A stretch of 64,000 nucleotides of DNA from assembly GCA_026008535.1 (NCBI GenBank), contig BRKX01000018.1, positions 17,740,088 through 17,804,087 of the forward strand, written 5' to 3'. This document shows, one piece after another, positions 45,685 through 58,034 of this stretch. How positions within the stretch are numbered: the stretch's first letter is position 1; the number at the start of each line of letters is the position of its first letter. This DNA comes from Perilla frutescens (Eukaryota; Streptophyta; Magnoliopsida; Lamiales; Lamiaceae). The notes under the pieces are model-generated. The model was not told the DNA's origin, made no database searches, and worked only from the letters and a program-made list of their open reading frames with translations. The position numbers and the translations under genes were made by a program.

Positions 45685-47895
45685 GAGAAAATTTCACTTT
45701 GGGTCCCATAGGACACGCTATTCTCCCCTTTTGGTCCCAAAAATTTCGAACTATCAGTTTTTCCCACTCCGTTACATTTTTCGTCAAGTTTGAGGTCAAT
45801 TTTGGGCCCATTTTACTATCAGTCGTTTTGGTCCAAAATGAAAATTTTCGAAAATATCTTCAATAATTTTTTTAGATTTTTCCCGAAAAAAAAAATTCAT
45901 TATTATGGTTGATTATTTCATAATTAAATTATTGTGGAGTAAAAATCAAGGGAAATTTTTTATTTAGTTTAATTTTACAATATTGTTTATGACGTTCACC
46001 ACATCTAATTAGGGTTTATAATTCTTTTTAACATTTAATTTTTAATTTTCAATTAATAATTCATTATTATGGTTGATTATTTCATAATTAAATTATTATG
46101 AAGTAAAAAATTAAAGGAAATTAAACTTTCACACATACATTTTGGACTTTCACTACAAAAATTTGTGTTTTAAAATCATAAAGTAAAATAAATAAAAATA
46201 TTTAAAAAAATTATATTCGTAATTAATTAGTAATTGAAAAATAAAAACTAGTATATAATATTAAAAAAAATTAAAAATAAAATAAATATTTTAATATAAA
46301 ATAAATAAAAAATTAATAATATTAAAAATATTAATTTCAAATTCATAATTAATTATTAGTAATTAAAAAATTAATAACATTAAAAAAAAATTTAAAATTA
46401 TAAATTAAAATAAATAAAAATATTAAAAAAATATATTCGTAATTAATTATTAATTGAAAAATATATAATATTAAAAAATATTATATATTAGAAAAAAATT
46501 AAAAAATAAAATAAATAAAAAATCAATAATATTAAAAAGATTAATTTCAAATTCATAATTATATAGTAATTAAAAAATTAATAAGATTAAAAAAATTTAA
46601 AAATTAAAAAGAAAAATAAATGAAAATATTAAAAAAAATTATATTCATAATTAATTAGTAATTGAAAAATAAAAAATATATAATATTAAAAATGGTATAT
46701 AATATTAAAAATTAAAGCATAAAAAATAATTTTAAAATAGATAAAAAATTGATAATATTAAAAAGATTAATTTCAAATTTATAATTAATTATCAATTAAT
46801 AATATTTAAATAATTTAAAAATGATAAAGTAAAATAAATAAAAAATATTTAAAAAATTTATATTCGTAATTAATTAGTAATTGAAAATAATAAAATAATA
46901 AAAAAAGTGTATAATATTAAAAATTGATTAAATAAAATAAATTTGAAAATGGAAAATAAATAAAAATTTAATAATATAAAAAGATAAATTTCAAATTTGT
47001 AATTAAGTAGAAATTGAAAAAATAAAAATTTAAAATATTAAAAAATAATATAAATATTGAAAAAAATTAAAATAATCAAATAGATCCGAAAAATGAAAAT
47101 AAAATAAAAATTTGATTTCAAATTCGTAATTAAGCATTAATTGAAAAATAAAAAATATTAGAAAAAATTTAAAAAATAGAAAAATTACAAAAATCAAAAT
47201 TAAATTAGATACGGGGTAATTCCGCAGTTAATCCATCGCTAAAATTTAAAAAATTAAAGAAATAAAAAATTAAAAAAATAATGTTTAACAACACGTACAT
47301 TTTCCCATCTCTAATGTAAATGACGGAAAATATGTCGTTATTCCATCATTAACATAAAAAAATAAAATTTAAAAATTAAAATATGACATGTGTCCGTTGT
47401 TAATTAGGTAGAGACAAAAAAAACTGTCATTAAATATGTCAATTTTAATCCATCGTTAATGTGTCAGTATTTTAACAACATAATATAATCCATCGTTAAA
47501 TCGCGTTTTTATTGTAGTGTTTTTTTTTAAATAACCCAATTTTTTTAAAAAAAATTAACAAAAAGTACCCATTTTTACAAATATAATTTGATCAATTTTT
47601 CGGCTCAAAAATCGTTCATAGCTGATTGTATTTTAAGATTTTTATTTCAGAGAAAATTTCAATTTTGGTCCCATAGTATCTATTTTGATCCCAAAAATGG
47701 CACATGTGACTCACGTGTGAAGCCCTCCGTCGCTTCACTTAACTTCCGTTAAATATCGAGGGACTGAAATTGATACTGTCAAACCTATGGGGACTAAAAG
47801 TGAGCGATTTTTTTGAAAAATGACCAAAATCGACATCGATGGGACCAAAAAGGGAGAATAGCGTGTCCTATGGGACCAAAAATGAAATTTTATCC
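45685..47895. mobile_element. Mutator-like TIR element, 2.2 kb
   Basis: The left end is GAGAAAATTTCACTTTGGGT followed by cccataggacacgctattctcccc. The right end read inward is GGATAAAATTTCATTTTTGG followed by tcccataggacacgctattctccc. The inner part of the repeat is almost identical. The flanks TCTAATTAT (45676-45684) and TCTAATTTT (47896-47904) look like a 9-bp duplication with one change, as expected for Mutator-like elements. The element abuts the previous TIR element and hosts a CACTA element. A second internal copy of the end ('gagaaaatttcaattttggt') lies at about 47653. Confidence 0.8.
46151..47519. mobile_element. Non-autonomous CACTA (En/Spm) element, nested
   Basis: The left end is CACTACAAAAATTTGTG and the right end read inward is CACTACAATAAAAACGCGAT. 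The flanking trinucleotide is TTT on both sides (46148-46150 and 47520-47522). A CACTA terminus with a 3-bp duplication defines the superfamily, although a TTT duplication beside T runs is weak evidence on its own. Near the right end, words like 'ccatcgttaat' recur, as in subterminal repeats of CACTA elements. The interior is AT-rich with no transposase. Confidence 0.8.
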
Positions 47896-47904
47896 TCTAA
47901 TTTT

Positions 47905-48289
47905 ATATATAATCTGCCATCCATAAATCAACTGTAGAGCTATAATCAGGTTCCTTGTGCATACATATTATGAAACATTAATTAATACATAATTAGATAT
48001 AAATATAGATAAGGATTGTTGTGTATATGTATATGTATTTATTTGTGTACATGCAGAACGTTTAAATCCGTGCGACGGCGCACGATCTTCTACGCAGTAA
48101 ATCATCATAATTATATTCACACGGTTTGTTTACCTTTTCACCGTGCCCTCGAGTCTCCTTCTCTTCCATATATATTCACCACCACCCCCATTCTCCTATC
48201 GCCATTTTGATTCATTATTACAACTCCGTACTTCGATAAACCAGAAACACACACATACACGCACTACCCACTTCATTCTTCAAGGATAT
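47905..48289. promoter_or_regulatory. Probable promoter and 5'UTR of the RKD gene
   Basis: This is the only gap between the transposon and the RKD start. 'ccatatatattcacc' at about 48167 is a TATA-like stretch some 120 bases before the ATG, with CA-rich leader sequence ('acacacacatacacgc') after it. The placement is by inspection only. The transposon edge lies under 400 bp from the start codon. Confidence 0.45.
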
Positions 48290-49572
48290 ATGGAAATTAC
48301 CCAGTCTCTCAACATGGGCTGGTCAAATTACAACCAACCATTTCCCAAAGAAGAATACGACGATGTTTTCTCATTCCCATTTCATCTTCCACCGCTTGAT
48401 TTAAGGTGATCATATCATGCTTTAGTTTAAATTTCAATGTTAGATCAAATTCTCACGTACGTAGTTTTCTATCTTTTTTTGTTACTTGTGTGTGTGTGTG
48501 TGTATTTGTTGATGGGGGTGAAATCAGTGGGATTCTTGGTCTTACCGGCTGTGAATTTGGGATCCAAGAAACTGCTCTCGGCGCCGGCGTTCCTTTCTCG
48601 TCGGAGATGTGGCTAAATGACCCCTTTTATCCCCATCCTTTTCTTCCACAGAATCAAACCCTAGTTCCAGGTAAACGCAACACTATCTGATTGTCATTTC
48701 CTCAAATCTCATGCATACATAATCATTTGCAGAAATCTCCCAGTTTTCAATTGCAGTCTCAACTCCGTGTATTATTTGTCGTAGATATTTTCTTTTGCGA
48801 TTCTGGGTTGGATGAATTGGGGAGAGGATCGCAGATTCTATCAGAACCGCAGCCGCAACTGCAGCAGGTGCTTTTATTGGATATCAAGAACAATGAGGGC
48901 ATGATGAATGATCATGAGAAATCCCCAGGAGAAGAGGAAATCAAGAAAGAAGTTAAGAGATCGTGCGAAGACGACAACATAAAAAATTCAAAGAAACTGA
49001 CAAGGAAAATGATTTCTCAGTATTTCTATATGCCGATTACTCAAGCAGCAAGGGAACTCAATGTAGGATTAACCCTCTTGAAGAAAAGGTGTAGGGAGTT
49101 GGGAATCCGAAGATGGCCTCACAGAAAGCTCATGAGCCTTCAAACCCTAATCAAGAATGTCCAGGCATGCCAATACTCTCTCTTTCTCTCTCTATGATTC
49201 TATTTATTGGGACTGATATTCTCTCATCGTCAGGAATTCGGAAAGGAGGAAGGAGAAGGTAAATTACAGGAAGCATTGGAGATTTTGGAACAAGAGAAGA
49301 AACTACTCGAGGAGATCCCAGACATGCAGTTGGAGGACAAAACGAAGAGGTTAAGACAAGCATTTTTCAAGGCTAATTACAAGAAGAGAAAGCTGATGGG
49401 AATGATTGATTCGTCGTCGTCGTCAAAAACTGCAGCGTCTACTAGTCGTTCTGACTTGGCATTGTCTGATGAAAATGCTGCAAATTTCAGTGGATCAAGG
49501 GACGTTGATGATGTTGATGAAGATGAGGAGTTCAAGTATTTTTTCTCAGATTGCTTCTCATCTACTTCCTAG
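48290..49572 (+). CDS. RWP-RK domain transcription factor, RKD type
   Basis: A plant RKD protein: a nuclear DNA-binding regulator of egg-cell identity, early embryo or cell-fate programmes. Four exons assemble to 325 residues: 48290-48405, 48528-48670, 48785-49164 and 49234-49572. The N-terminal part is acidic and aromatic. The RWP-RK domain covers roughly residues 157-213, with LTRKMISQYFYMPITQAARE, LNVGLTLLKKRCRELGIRRW and the signature RWPHRK (196-201). The C-terminal exon starts EFGKEEGEGK and carries a Leu/Lys/Glu-rich coiled coil, then a Ser-rich and acidic tail. There is no GAF-like or PB1 domain, so it is an RKD rather than a NIN-like protein. Introns 1 and 2 are GT-AG. Intron 3 fits best with a GC donor (CAG|GCATGC), because it keeps the conserved KNVQ-E junction; a GT donor six bases upstream would delete Val-Gln. 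Confidence 0.92.
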
Positions 49573-50370
49573 TTTCTAGTGATGCGATTATCTATATCTT
49601 CTTCAAAATCCGCCATGCCGTTTAGAACTTTAGTTAGATGAGGCAGACTTAGTATATTGTATTTGTATCTCATCAATATATTAGGAAACTAAAAAAAATC
49701 AGTGGGCATCATGTATATGGTGGCTTTTATGCTTTCACTTTTCAAATGGGAAATATTAGAAAGATCGTTTTTAATTTTGGATATTTTTTTAAATATCAAT
49801 TTTTTATTTCTACTTTTCAAGTTTTCGGAGACTATATATTATATTAAAGAAAATTATATTTAACTTGCGCATTTGGTTTATATACACGATTATTTAAACT
49901 TTTTTTGACAACTAAGGAAAAGAATAATTAATTTACTATAAATACGTTGAATTAACCTGAGCGGTTGGACAGCCATTAATTAAGTAATAAAACCAAGTTG
50001 ATTAGAGTTTACAATCAACCATTTTTTACTTTTTTCATGGTGATACATCTTATTAACAAACAGCTACATACAAAACTTGTATGATCTATCTGTAGTGAAA
50101 GTCACTACTAGGATATGAACAGGTTGATCATTTGTAAAAACAGTTTAATTTCACGCTGGGAATAATTTAGAGAGAAGTTGAATTTAATCTGTTAAGTACC
50201 AAAACTTGAAATGTTTATCAGGATTGCAAAAATCCAAAAAATTAAAGGTGCACAACAACAAAATTTTACAACAGAGGATAAATACTCAGGATAAAGTTGC
50301 CCACAAAAAATGGAATATGGATGCTGCTTAATTTATTTTGCCTCAAATGTGCTTCAGCTGTAGTAAAAAT
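49573..50370. other. RKD 3' flank and convergent intergenic space
   Basis: The RKD (+) and MDH (-) genes converge here. 3'UTRs of both are expected. No additional gene was seen. Confidence 0.5.
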
Positions 50371-51600
50371 TTATGCAGGGACAGGTTGCTTCTCAACAAA
50401 AGCAACACCTTTCTCAATACTGGCCTTCAGCTCTGGCTTCAGAGCTTCCAGAGCCTTGTGTTCGTACTCGGTTAGTCCTCCAACCTCTGATGAAATCACA
50501 GCCTCGACCCCTTTCCTCCCGAGCTTAATCCTTGAAGCAAAGAATGGAAGCTCAGCCAGTTCGGACTGGATGTAGGAGCACTCGTAGACATCAGTATCCC
50601 CATCAAGAGCTCGGAGTGATGACTCAACAAACCGCGCTGCAGCATATGCCATGGAAAGGGTGGCAGATCCTGCTCCAGCCTTCGCCTCAACAACTTCTGT
50701 CCCAGCATTTTGAATCCTCACAGTTAGCTCTTCCACTTCTTCATCAGTAAAAGTAACAGAGGGTTTTGTCTTTGACAGCAGGGGCAATATAGTAATCCCT
50801 GCATGACCCCCAATGACTGGGACATCAACGTCGATGAGCTTCAAGTTTTTCTTCTGTGCGACAAATGTATTTGCTCTGACCACATCAAGAGTTGTAACAC
50901 CAAAAAGCTTCTTTGGATCATATACCCCTTTCTGTTTCAAAACCTCAGCAGCAATTGGCACCGTAGAGTTCACAGGGTTGCTAATAATATGAATGAAGGC
51001 ATCAGGGCAATTGTCAGCCACGGCCTCAACCAAGGTTTTCACTATGTTGGCATTAATGTTGAAGAGGTCGTCCCGGGTCATGCCTGGCTTCCTCGGAACC
51101 CCAGCAGGTATGACGACAATATTCGCTCCTTTCAAACAATCAGCCAACTCAGAGTTTCCTGTGAAGTCTGCAACTCGAGAGGGTGTGTTGCAGTGACTGA
51201 GATCAGCAGCAACTCCTTTAACATTCGCTATATCATAAAGATTCAACGAAGAAACTAGTGGTGACATTTTGACGAGAAGGGCTAGAGGCTGGCCTATACC
51301 ACCAGCAGCTCCAAGAATAGCTACTTTGTAAGATGCAAGAGGCTGGACATAACTGTAAGATCTCTCCTTGCGTTTTTGAACTTTTCCTTTGTATGAGCGA
51401 TTAAGGGCTATGCAGCTTTCACTACCTAAGAACGATGATTCTGATTCACAACTCACGGAGTTACTCGCTTTAAGGCCACTGAAACTCCTAAGGCAGTTTT
51501 TCGAGTTCAACTTGATGATGACGGCCTTTGACTGCATCAACTGACCTACTTTGGGGCAAGTACATCCAATTGAAAACGTGGTTGCTGATGTTGCTGCCAT
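50371..51600 (-). CDS. Plastid NAD-dependent malate dehydrogenase
   Basis: It interconverts malate and oxaloacetate with NAD(H) in plastids, supporting redox shuttling in the dark and in non-green tissue. In Arabidopsis the protein also has a structural role with FtsH12-type complexes in chloroplast biogenesis. The single-exon CDS encodes 409 residues. Residues 1-85 are a Ser-rich transit peptide. The Rossmann glycine loop GAAGGIG is at 97-103. Substrate arginines lie in VPRKPGMTRDD (R170, R176) and at R242 (LDVVRA). The catalytic pair is D239 and H266 (IGGHAG). The NPVNSTVP stretch (208-215) is intact. The length and lack of coding introns match plastidial NAD-MDH (At3g47520-type) rather than mitochondrial or glyoxysomal forms. 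No damage was seen. It is convergent with the RKD gene. Confidence 0.96.
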   Translation of the reverse strand: MAATSATTFSIGCTCPKVGQLMQSKAVIIKLNSKNCLRSFSGLKASNSVSCESESSFLGSESCIALNRSYKGKVQKRKERSYSYVQPLASYKVAILGAAGGIGQPLALLVKMSPLVSSLNLYDIANVKGVAADLSHCNTPSRVADFTGNSELADCLKGANIVVIPAGVPRKPGMTRDDLFNINANIVKTLVEAVADNCPDAFIHIISNPVNSTVPIAAEVLKQKGVYDPKKLFGVTTLDVVRANTFVAQKKNLKLIDVDVPVIGGHAGITILPLLSKTKPSVTFTDEEVEELTVRIQNAGTEVVEAKAGAGSATLSMAYAAARFVESSLRALDGDTDVYECSYIQSELAELPFFASRIKLGRKGVEAVISSEVGGLTEYEHKALEALKPELKASIEKGVAFVEKQPVPA

Positions 51601-52330
51601 CTTAAGACATACAACATCTCAACTTTACAGAAAACAGACTTCATTTTTTTTCAACAACAATTATATATATATATAAATATGCTGTTTATGAGTCGAAACG
51701 GCAAAAATCAGATTGAAACGAGCATACACTTCAGTCTAACATAGATATACATGCAAAAATCTTGAAAAAAACAACAGCAACATTAACGATGATTTAACAT
51801 AATAGTGCACTACGTGAAGTAGTAGTGTATTGCATCAACTGCGATCGGCATTCCTAATTTCAGAGACAGAGAACGAGTGACGGTCGGAAATTAAAGAAGC
51901 AATGAAAAACAGAGGAACAAAAATCGAGATTCAAATTCTAGTTTACAATCGCACTATAATGCAACGGATCTATGAGCTAAAACTACTCCCAATCACATCT
52001 AGATTTAGTGAATTTGTTATCAGAAGACTGAAAGAAGATTGAAACAACATCAAACGCGAGATAATTAAACAGAAAGAAGGAAAGAATCAGCATAGTACAA
52101 GTACCTTCAGACGTGAATGTTGAAGATTGAGGTGGTAATGAGTTCTGGAAATGGCGTAAATGAATAAATGGGGTTTAAAAAGCAAATTTGTTCACACAGA
52201 AACACGCTGGAGTGCGTGTATCCGAGAAGGGCTTGGTTGATTTGCTCTCAATTTCTCCGCCGAAGTGCCTCGGTCGAATCTACATACAACGCACGTATCT
52301 TTATTCTACAGTAGCAGTGACAGTGTTGTC
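51601..52330 (-). promoter_or_regulatory. MDH 5' leader with probable 5'UTR intron
   Basis: On the minus strand a good donor (CTGAAG|GTACTT, intron starting at 52104) lies about 500 bases before the ATG. Pyrimidine-rich sequence ending in AG precedes the start (tgttttctgtaaag, about 51623, or cttaag at 51601). This suggests a leader intron of about 480-500 bp, with a pyrimidine-rich first exon near 52105-52270. It is inferred from splice-like signals only. Confidence 0.5.
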
Positions 52331-55300
52331 AAGGAAATTCCAGTTTCTTTTTCTTATATAATTTTTTTAATCGTTGATATTTTAAGCATACTACAATAAG
52401 AATCTTGCTTTTTGTGGCTGAAAGATTCTGTAGGAAGAAATCTGACCTTATATTTGAAGCTTGGATCTACGACTTAGATTGCTTCTGAAGAAAAGAAAGA
52501 GAGAAAATATCAGTGAGTAAGTTGGATTGGATTGGCGTCATTGAGGCCCAAAGTTGATTTTGTTCGCCCTATTTGTCATTATTTTATTTTTTGATATATT
52601 TAGTAATATATTATATATTGTGTACGTTCGTCTATTGAATGTAGTTGTTCTCTCGTAGATTTCCCTCAAAAAAAAAAAAAAAAAAAAAAAATGTACAGGG
52701 GAGGGTTAGCATGCATGTCTTTAGTGTTTAAATTAGGGATTAATCTCATCCATTAATCTTTGAGATCGACGGTTATAATTATTTAAGGGTGGTAGTATTA
52801 CTAATTTTTTTTTTTTAATTTCTAGGTGTACAAAAGGGTAATAATGTAAACTTGTGTTTAGGTTGTTTAAAGATAACATAATTCAAGCAATTTATTTAAG
52901 GAAAAGTAAATCTATCTATATTATATCTAGAAGTAAGATAGTCTACATAAATAGAAATTATCAAATTTTCCCGCCTAAATGACATTTCTAAATGTAACAA
53001 TTAATAAATAATATAATATGAGAATAATTAATTATGTAATTAAATAATACAAATTTATGTAATTAATTAGAATAGGAAACACCGCAATGTCCATTTCTAT
53101 GAATATGTATATATATAGAAATATTGCACATATCTAGCTAAATGAATACAGAGATATTATTTAGATTGTCAAGCCAATCAATTAACACACATTTCTGAGT
53201 AAAAAATGAAATCAAAACACATTTCTAAAATAAACCGTGGATTACATCATTGAAATCCCAAATTAAATCTCCATATTGTATAGATTTCATTTATTACTAC
53301 TTTGAATAGACACACGTATATTTAGATTATACATACATTTTATAATGTATAATATAATCACTCTATAATTTTTTAATAATATATATATATATATATATAT
53401 TTACTTTTATCTTATTTTATCTTAATATATATAAGTAAATAAGTATGCCTTAAATCGTAAAATCCTAATTAGTCTTTTGCCTCACATTTCAAATTTCCAA
53501 AAATGAAAATTCATAATATGAAATCAAAATAATAATTATTGAATAAATTCTTAATATATAGATTATACCTTAATTATTTAAAATTATATCCATATGCAAT
53601 CATGCAAGTTTATTAAATTCGGAAATAGGTATTAAATACGAACATGTATATATAACTATAGATTATAGATTGTTATATGTGGTTTAATTAACTTTAAAGT
53701 ATTAATTAATTGACCATACTATATATTCATATATTATTCACAAACATTCCTTTTGGCTGATTGATTATATATGGTGGTGATTACATATTATATTCATTGA
53801 TAAATTGATAGATGATATTATGCGAATTGCATTATTTATGATAAAATGCATTAATTAGAGAAATATATAAATATATTTGAATTTCGCATTCATTCTCTTA
53901 TATATAGGTGTAATGGTGAAATGTTATTGGCATTACACATTTACACTGTATTTTTACCTAATGTTATTTTTTTAATCTTTTTTAATTACATATTGTTAAA
54001 GAAATATCTACATAATGTTCTTACATTTTTTTTTTACTTTGAAATTATATATGCACTGTGCGAAAACATTAGCCTAACCATATTATTTTTTGCTTACAAA
54101 TTGAATATATATGTGCATATGATCAATAGTGGTCCAACTACCTAGCTCTCTCCAGTTGGTTGTACTGGGGACTTTGAAAAAAAAAATCATTGAAGAGGTA
54201 TGCATAGATCTTAAGTACTTTATACACTTTGCACCAATTTTTTCTATCCTAATTTAATATTTAATGAGGCCAAACTCTTGGTGTTGAGTCTCTTCATCTA
54301 AACTTTATTTTTATTTCACAATTAAGTTGACCATTTTTATTTATTATGTTACATAAATATGTTTTGTACACCAATTGCCAATAATCATGCATATAAAATA
54401 TGCCTCTATTCCATTGTTTTTCGTAATTTTCTTCTAGATCTCTTTAAATAACATCATTACGATAGGGGTAAAGAAAAACTCATTTTTGATTTATTGTTAT
54501 ATTTTTTAGTGTCAAATTAATCTTCCCTCATTCACATTAATCAAATGCAGAAATACAATTAATTAATTAACCACGAAGGCACAAGCACACGTACTCCAAG
54601 GACAAGAGAATATCTTTCCGCGGAGCTTTGAGAAAGAGCAGTAGGAATCAACCGACTTTTAGACTCCTAAATCTCAGTTTTTAAATAAATTTATTGTTGT
54701 TTTATATTGTGTATTAGAAAATTTGGATACTCTGTCGGTGCACTTTATTTTTTATTTAATATAATGAAGTCCCATTATTTTTTATTTTTCTATTTGTTTG
54801 ATTTTGTAATTGATACTACTTTGTTGAATGTTGGCATTATTTTCTTTTGATTCATAATGCATTATACAATAGATATAAAAAATAAATATTTATAAACGTA
54901 TTTTGTTTCATATATGCAAATGAATTTACGCTACTAAATCTCAATTTTTCATATTTATAAGTGTCGAAAGTTTGGTTGACTTTTATATAAGACATTACTT
55001 TTCACTATTTTTTCTATTCTTATGGTTAGGTAGGTAATAGTTTTTTTTTTGTAAGTGGAAAGTGTTTAACATATACATCTTAAATAAAAAATGTAGTGTG
55101 TTTAATATCTGCTTCATCAATGTAGTGGACATTTATCAAATTAAAAAAAATGTAGGGAATATCTATCAAAATAGTTTCATGTCATTATTATTTTATATGG
55201 CTCGAAAATCGTATGTAATTTGATTTCATTTTAAGATTTCTTGATTGAATGATTTTTTAACGTGTCTGAAAAAATAGAAATATTAAAATACAATCAATTA

Positions 55301-56379
55301 CGCACGATTTTCATGCTGTAAAATTGATCAAATGTCAGATTTGCAGTTTTTTTTTAAAAGCGGGCACTACTTTGTGAACTTTAAAAGTGTAACTTACCCT
55401 AATAATTATATAGTTACGTTAATAGTAATTTACCCTAATAATTATTAAAAATTATAGATCCACATCCTTTTAATGAGTTCAAATCTTTAAAGACAATGTC
55501 CTTGATATTAACCGCTTCTCATTCGTAATTTTATAATATATATTTACCACTTCTCATTTGTTTTTTTTTTTTTGTAGATTTGTGAAGTTCTAAACTTGCA
55601 TATCAATCATCGAGATCACGTTGTTTTGTTTCTTTACAAATGGGTTCATAAAGTTATATATCATTATATGTAACAATCCATTTAAGTTGTCTAGGCGAGG
55701 CCTAGGTAGCACCTAGCTAGACCTTTTTTTTAAATAATATATTATTACATATTATTATTTACACATTAATTTTTCATTTACCTATATCATATATCGGTTA
55801 TATAATGAAAATTGAGATGTAGCCTGTAGGATGTGGCATAAAAGCTCAAATTAATTTTTCAACCTTTTCTTTCTGGCACGACTAGAGGCCGGTTATTCCT
55901 ATTTCTCCAACCTTAAAAAATACACAAGTAATTTATAATTTTGTCAATATAATTCATATATTCATATACTAGATTAAAATCATATTTGAATAGACTTTTA
56001 TTATTGTACATATATATTTTTAATAACATTCACTGTGCATCGCACATGTGGTATACTAGTATTATTAATAACAATTACTACACGTACAAAAGTTTCAAAG
56101 TGAAAATAGTGATATGCCTAAGATTAAAAAAGATAAATTAATATAAAAATCGACAATTATGCTTTAACAATTAGATGCTTTTTTATATATATTTTTATCT
56201 ATCGAACTTGACATATAGAAACAAAATTCGACACATAGTAGAGATGTAACAATTTAATATATGGAAGATTATAAATAATAATGAGTTGATTTTGTATTAT
56301 AACCATTGCAAAAATATTAGTATCATAATATAATATTATGCTATTTTTATGCTACTTAATGTTTTTATTCTATTTGTTA
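52331..56379. other. Intergenic, transposon-derived, no gene seen
   Basis: AT-rich throughout, with a long A run at 52670-52690. A Helitron 3' terminus at 56059 is listed separately. A short frame at 53921-54145 shows no domain. Confidence 0.5.
56020..56059 (+). mobile_element. Helitron 3' terminus candidate
   Basis: A TGTGC-ATC-GCACA hairpin (56034-56046) is followed by TGTGGTATACTAG and then T. This matches the spacing and CTAG-T end of the Helitron at 29577. A possible start, A|TCTATCTATATTATATCTAG at 52917, would give an element of about 3.1 kb, but that pairing is speculative. Confidence 0.5.
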
Positions 56380-57395
56380 ATGCTTTTTTATTTGATTAGT
56401 ATATATTTACTTAGGTTGTTTGATGTGTACATAAATCTTTAAGTTATTTCTAGATTCCAGGATGCTTATTTTGTTATTTTATAATGCTTTAATGTATGAC
56501 TAGTGATTTATTAGGTTGAATGGTGATGCTTCTTTTGTTATCCAAGATGCTTATAATTTAGTAGTCTATTATTTTTTGTACTAACCACATACGGAACATA
56601 TATGTGAAATTGTGGATTTAATGTTGTCAAAATATAATTAATCCTTAGTATTAAAGATGAATTATAAAATTGAAGTTGTTGTATTTATTTATTAATATGA
56701 ATCATTAATTATTATTTAATTAATGTATGAAAAAGTATAAATGATATTGTATTGATATTTTTATACTATTTGCTAATGCCATTTTATTTTGTTAGTTTAG
56801 ATCGTTTGATATAAACATAAATCGTTATGTTATTTTTAAATTTCGGGATGCTTATTTTGTTATTTTATAATGCTTTAATGCACTACTATTGTTTTATGAT
56901 AATGTTTCTATTGTTATATTAGATGCTTCTATTATTATCTGAAATACTTTAATATATTACCAGGTTATATGATGGTGCTTCTATTGTTATCTGAGATACT
57001 TGTATTTTAGTATAGGGTAACATTTAGTATTAACCATGTTTGGAACATGTGAAATTTTTATTTTGACGTTGTTAAAATATAATAATTCATTAGCATTAAA
57101 AATGTTATAAAATCAATGTTTATTTTATTTGTTAATATAAAATATTATTTATTATTAATAATGTTTGGAAGAGGTTTTTTCTCTTTTAAATTTAATAATG
57201 TATTGACTATTTTTTTAAGTTATTTTTAAACTTCATAATGCTTTTTTTCTTATGTTATAATGCTTTAACGTACGATTAGTGTTTTACTATGTTATATAAT
57301 GATGATTCTTTAATTATCCAGGATGCTTGTAATTTAGTAGTCTAACATTTTGTATTAACCAAGTATGGAACATGAAAAGTTATTTTGATATTGTT
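56380..57395. repeat. Diverged tandem repeats, ~390 bp unit
   Basis: Three units share 'gatgcttattttgttatttt', 'ataatgctttaatg', 'ctatt(g/a)ttatc' and 'gttaaaatataatta(a)t' plus 'agtattaa'. Unit starts are near 56380, 56770 and 57170. The third is interrupted by the chloroplast insert, and its continuation is found at about 59076 ('aaaatataataattcattac'). Confidence 0.75.
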
Positions 57396-58034
57396 ATTTT
57401 GCTACCTCGGGTCTTTTAACTGAAGTACACGAATCCACTATATTAGTACCCGCTCTTCAATCCGAGTGGTTAATAATGCACGTAAGTATGATGATGTTAG
57501 GATACATGGCCCTTTTATGTAGATCATTATTATCAGTATCGCTTCTAGTCATTTCCGTTAGAAAAAAGATTTTTTTTTTCTATGAGTAATTGTTTATTAA
57601 ATTTAAATGAGTCATTTTTCCTTGGTAAAGTTGAATAAATGAATGAAGGAAAAAAATGTTTTACAAAAAACTTCTTTTTTTCTCCAAGCAATTATTATAA
57701 ATCACAATTGATTCAACAATTGAATTTTTGGAGTTATCGAGTTATTAGTCTACGATTTCTCTTTTTAACGATAGGAATTCTCTCTGGAGCAGTATGGGCT
57801 AGCGAAGCATGGGGATCCTATTGGAGTTGGGACCCAAAAGAAACTTGGGCCTTTATTACTTGGATCATATTTGTAATTTATTTACATACTCAAACAAATA
57901 GAAAATTGAAGGGTACAAATTCAGCAATTGTAGCGTTTATTGGATTTCTTGTAATTTGGATATGCTATTTTGAAGTAAATCTATTAGGAATAGGATTACA
58001 CAGTTATGGTTCATTTACATTAACCTCTAATTAA
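57396..58034 (+). pseudogene. ccsA: ccsA 3' fragment in NUPT, frameshifted
   Basis: CcsA is the plastid cytochrome c-type heme-attachment protein. The 5' part reads ATSGLLTEVHEST…LQSEWLIMHVSMM in one frame up to about 57570. A frame change and stops follow, and the C-terminal part (57639-58034) is open again. It includes the tryptophan-rich WGSYWSWDPKETWAFITW heme-handling motif and ends in LHSYGSFTLTSN. The N-terminal half of the gene is absent. It is a non-functional nuclear copy. Confidence 0.93.
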
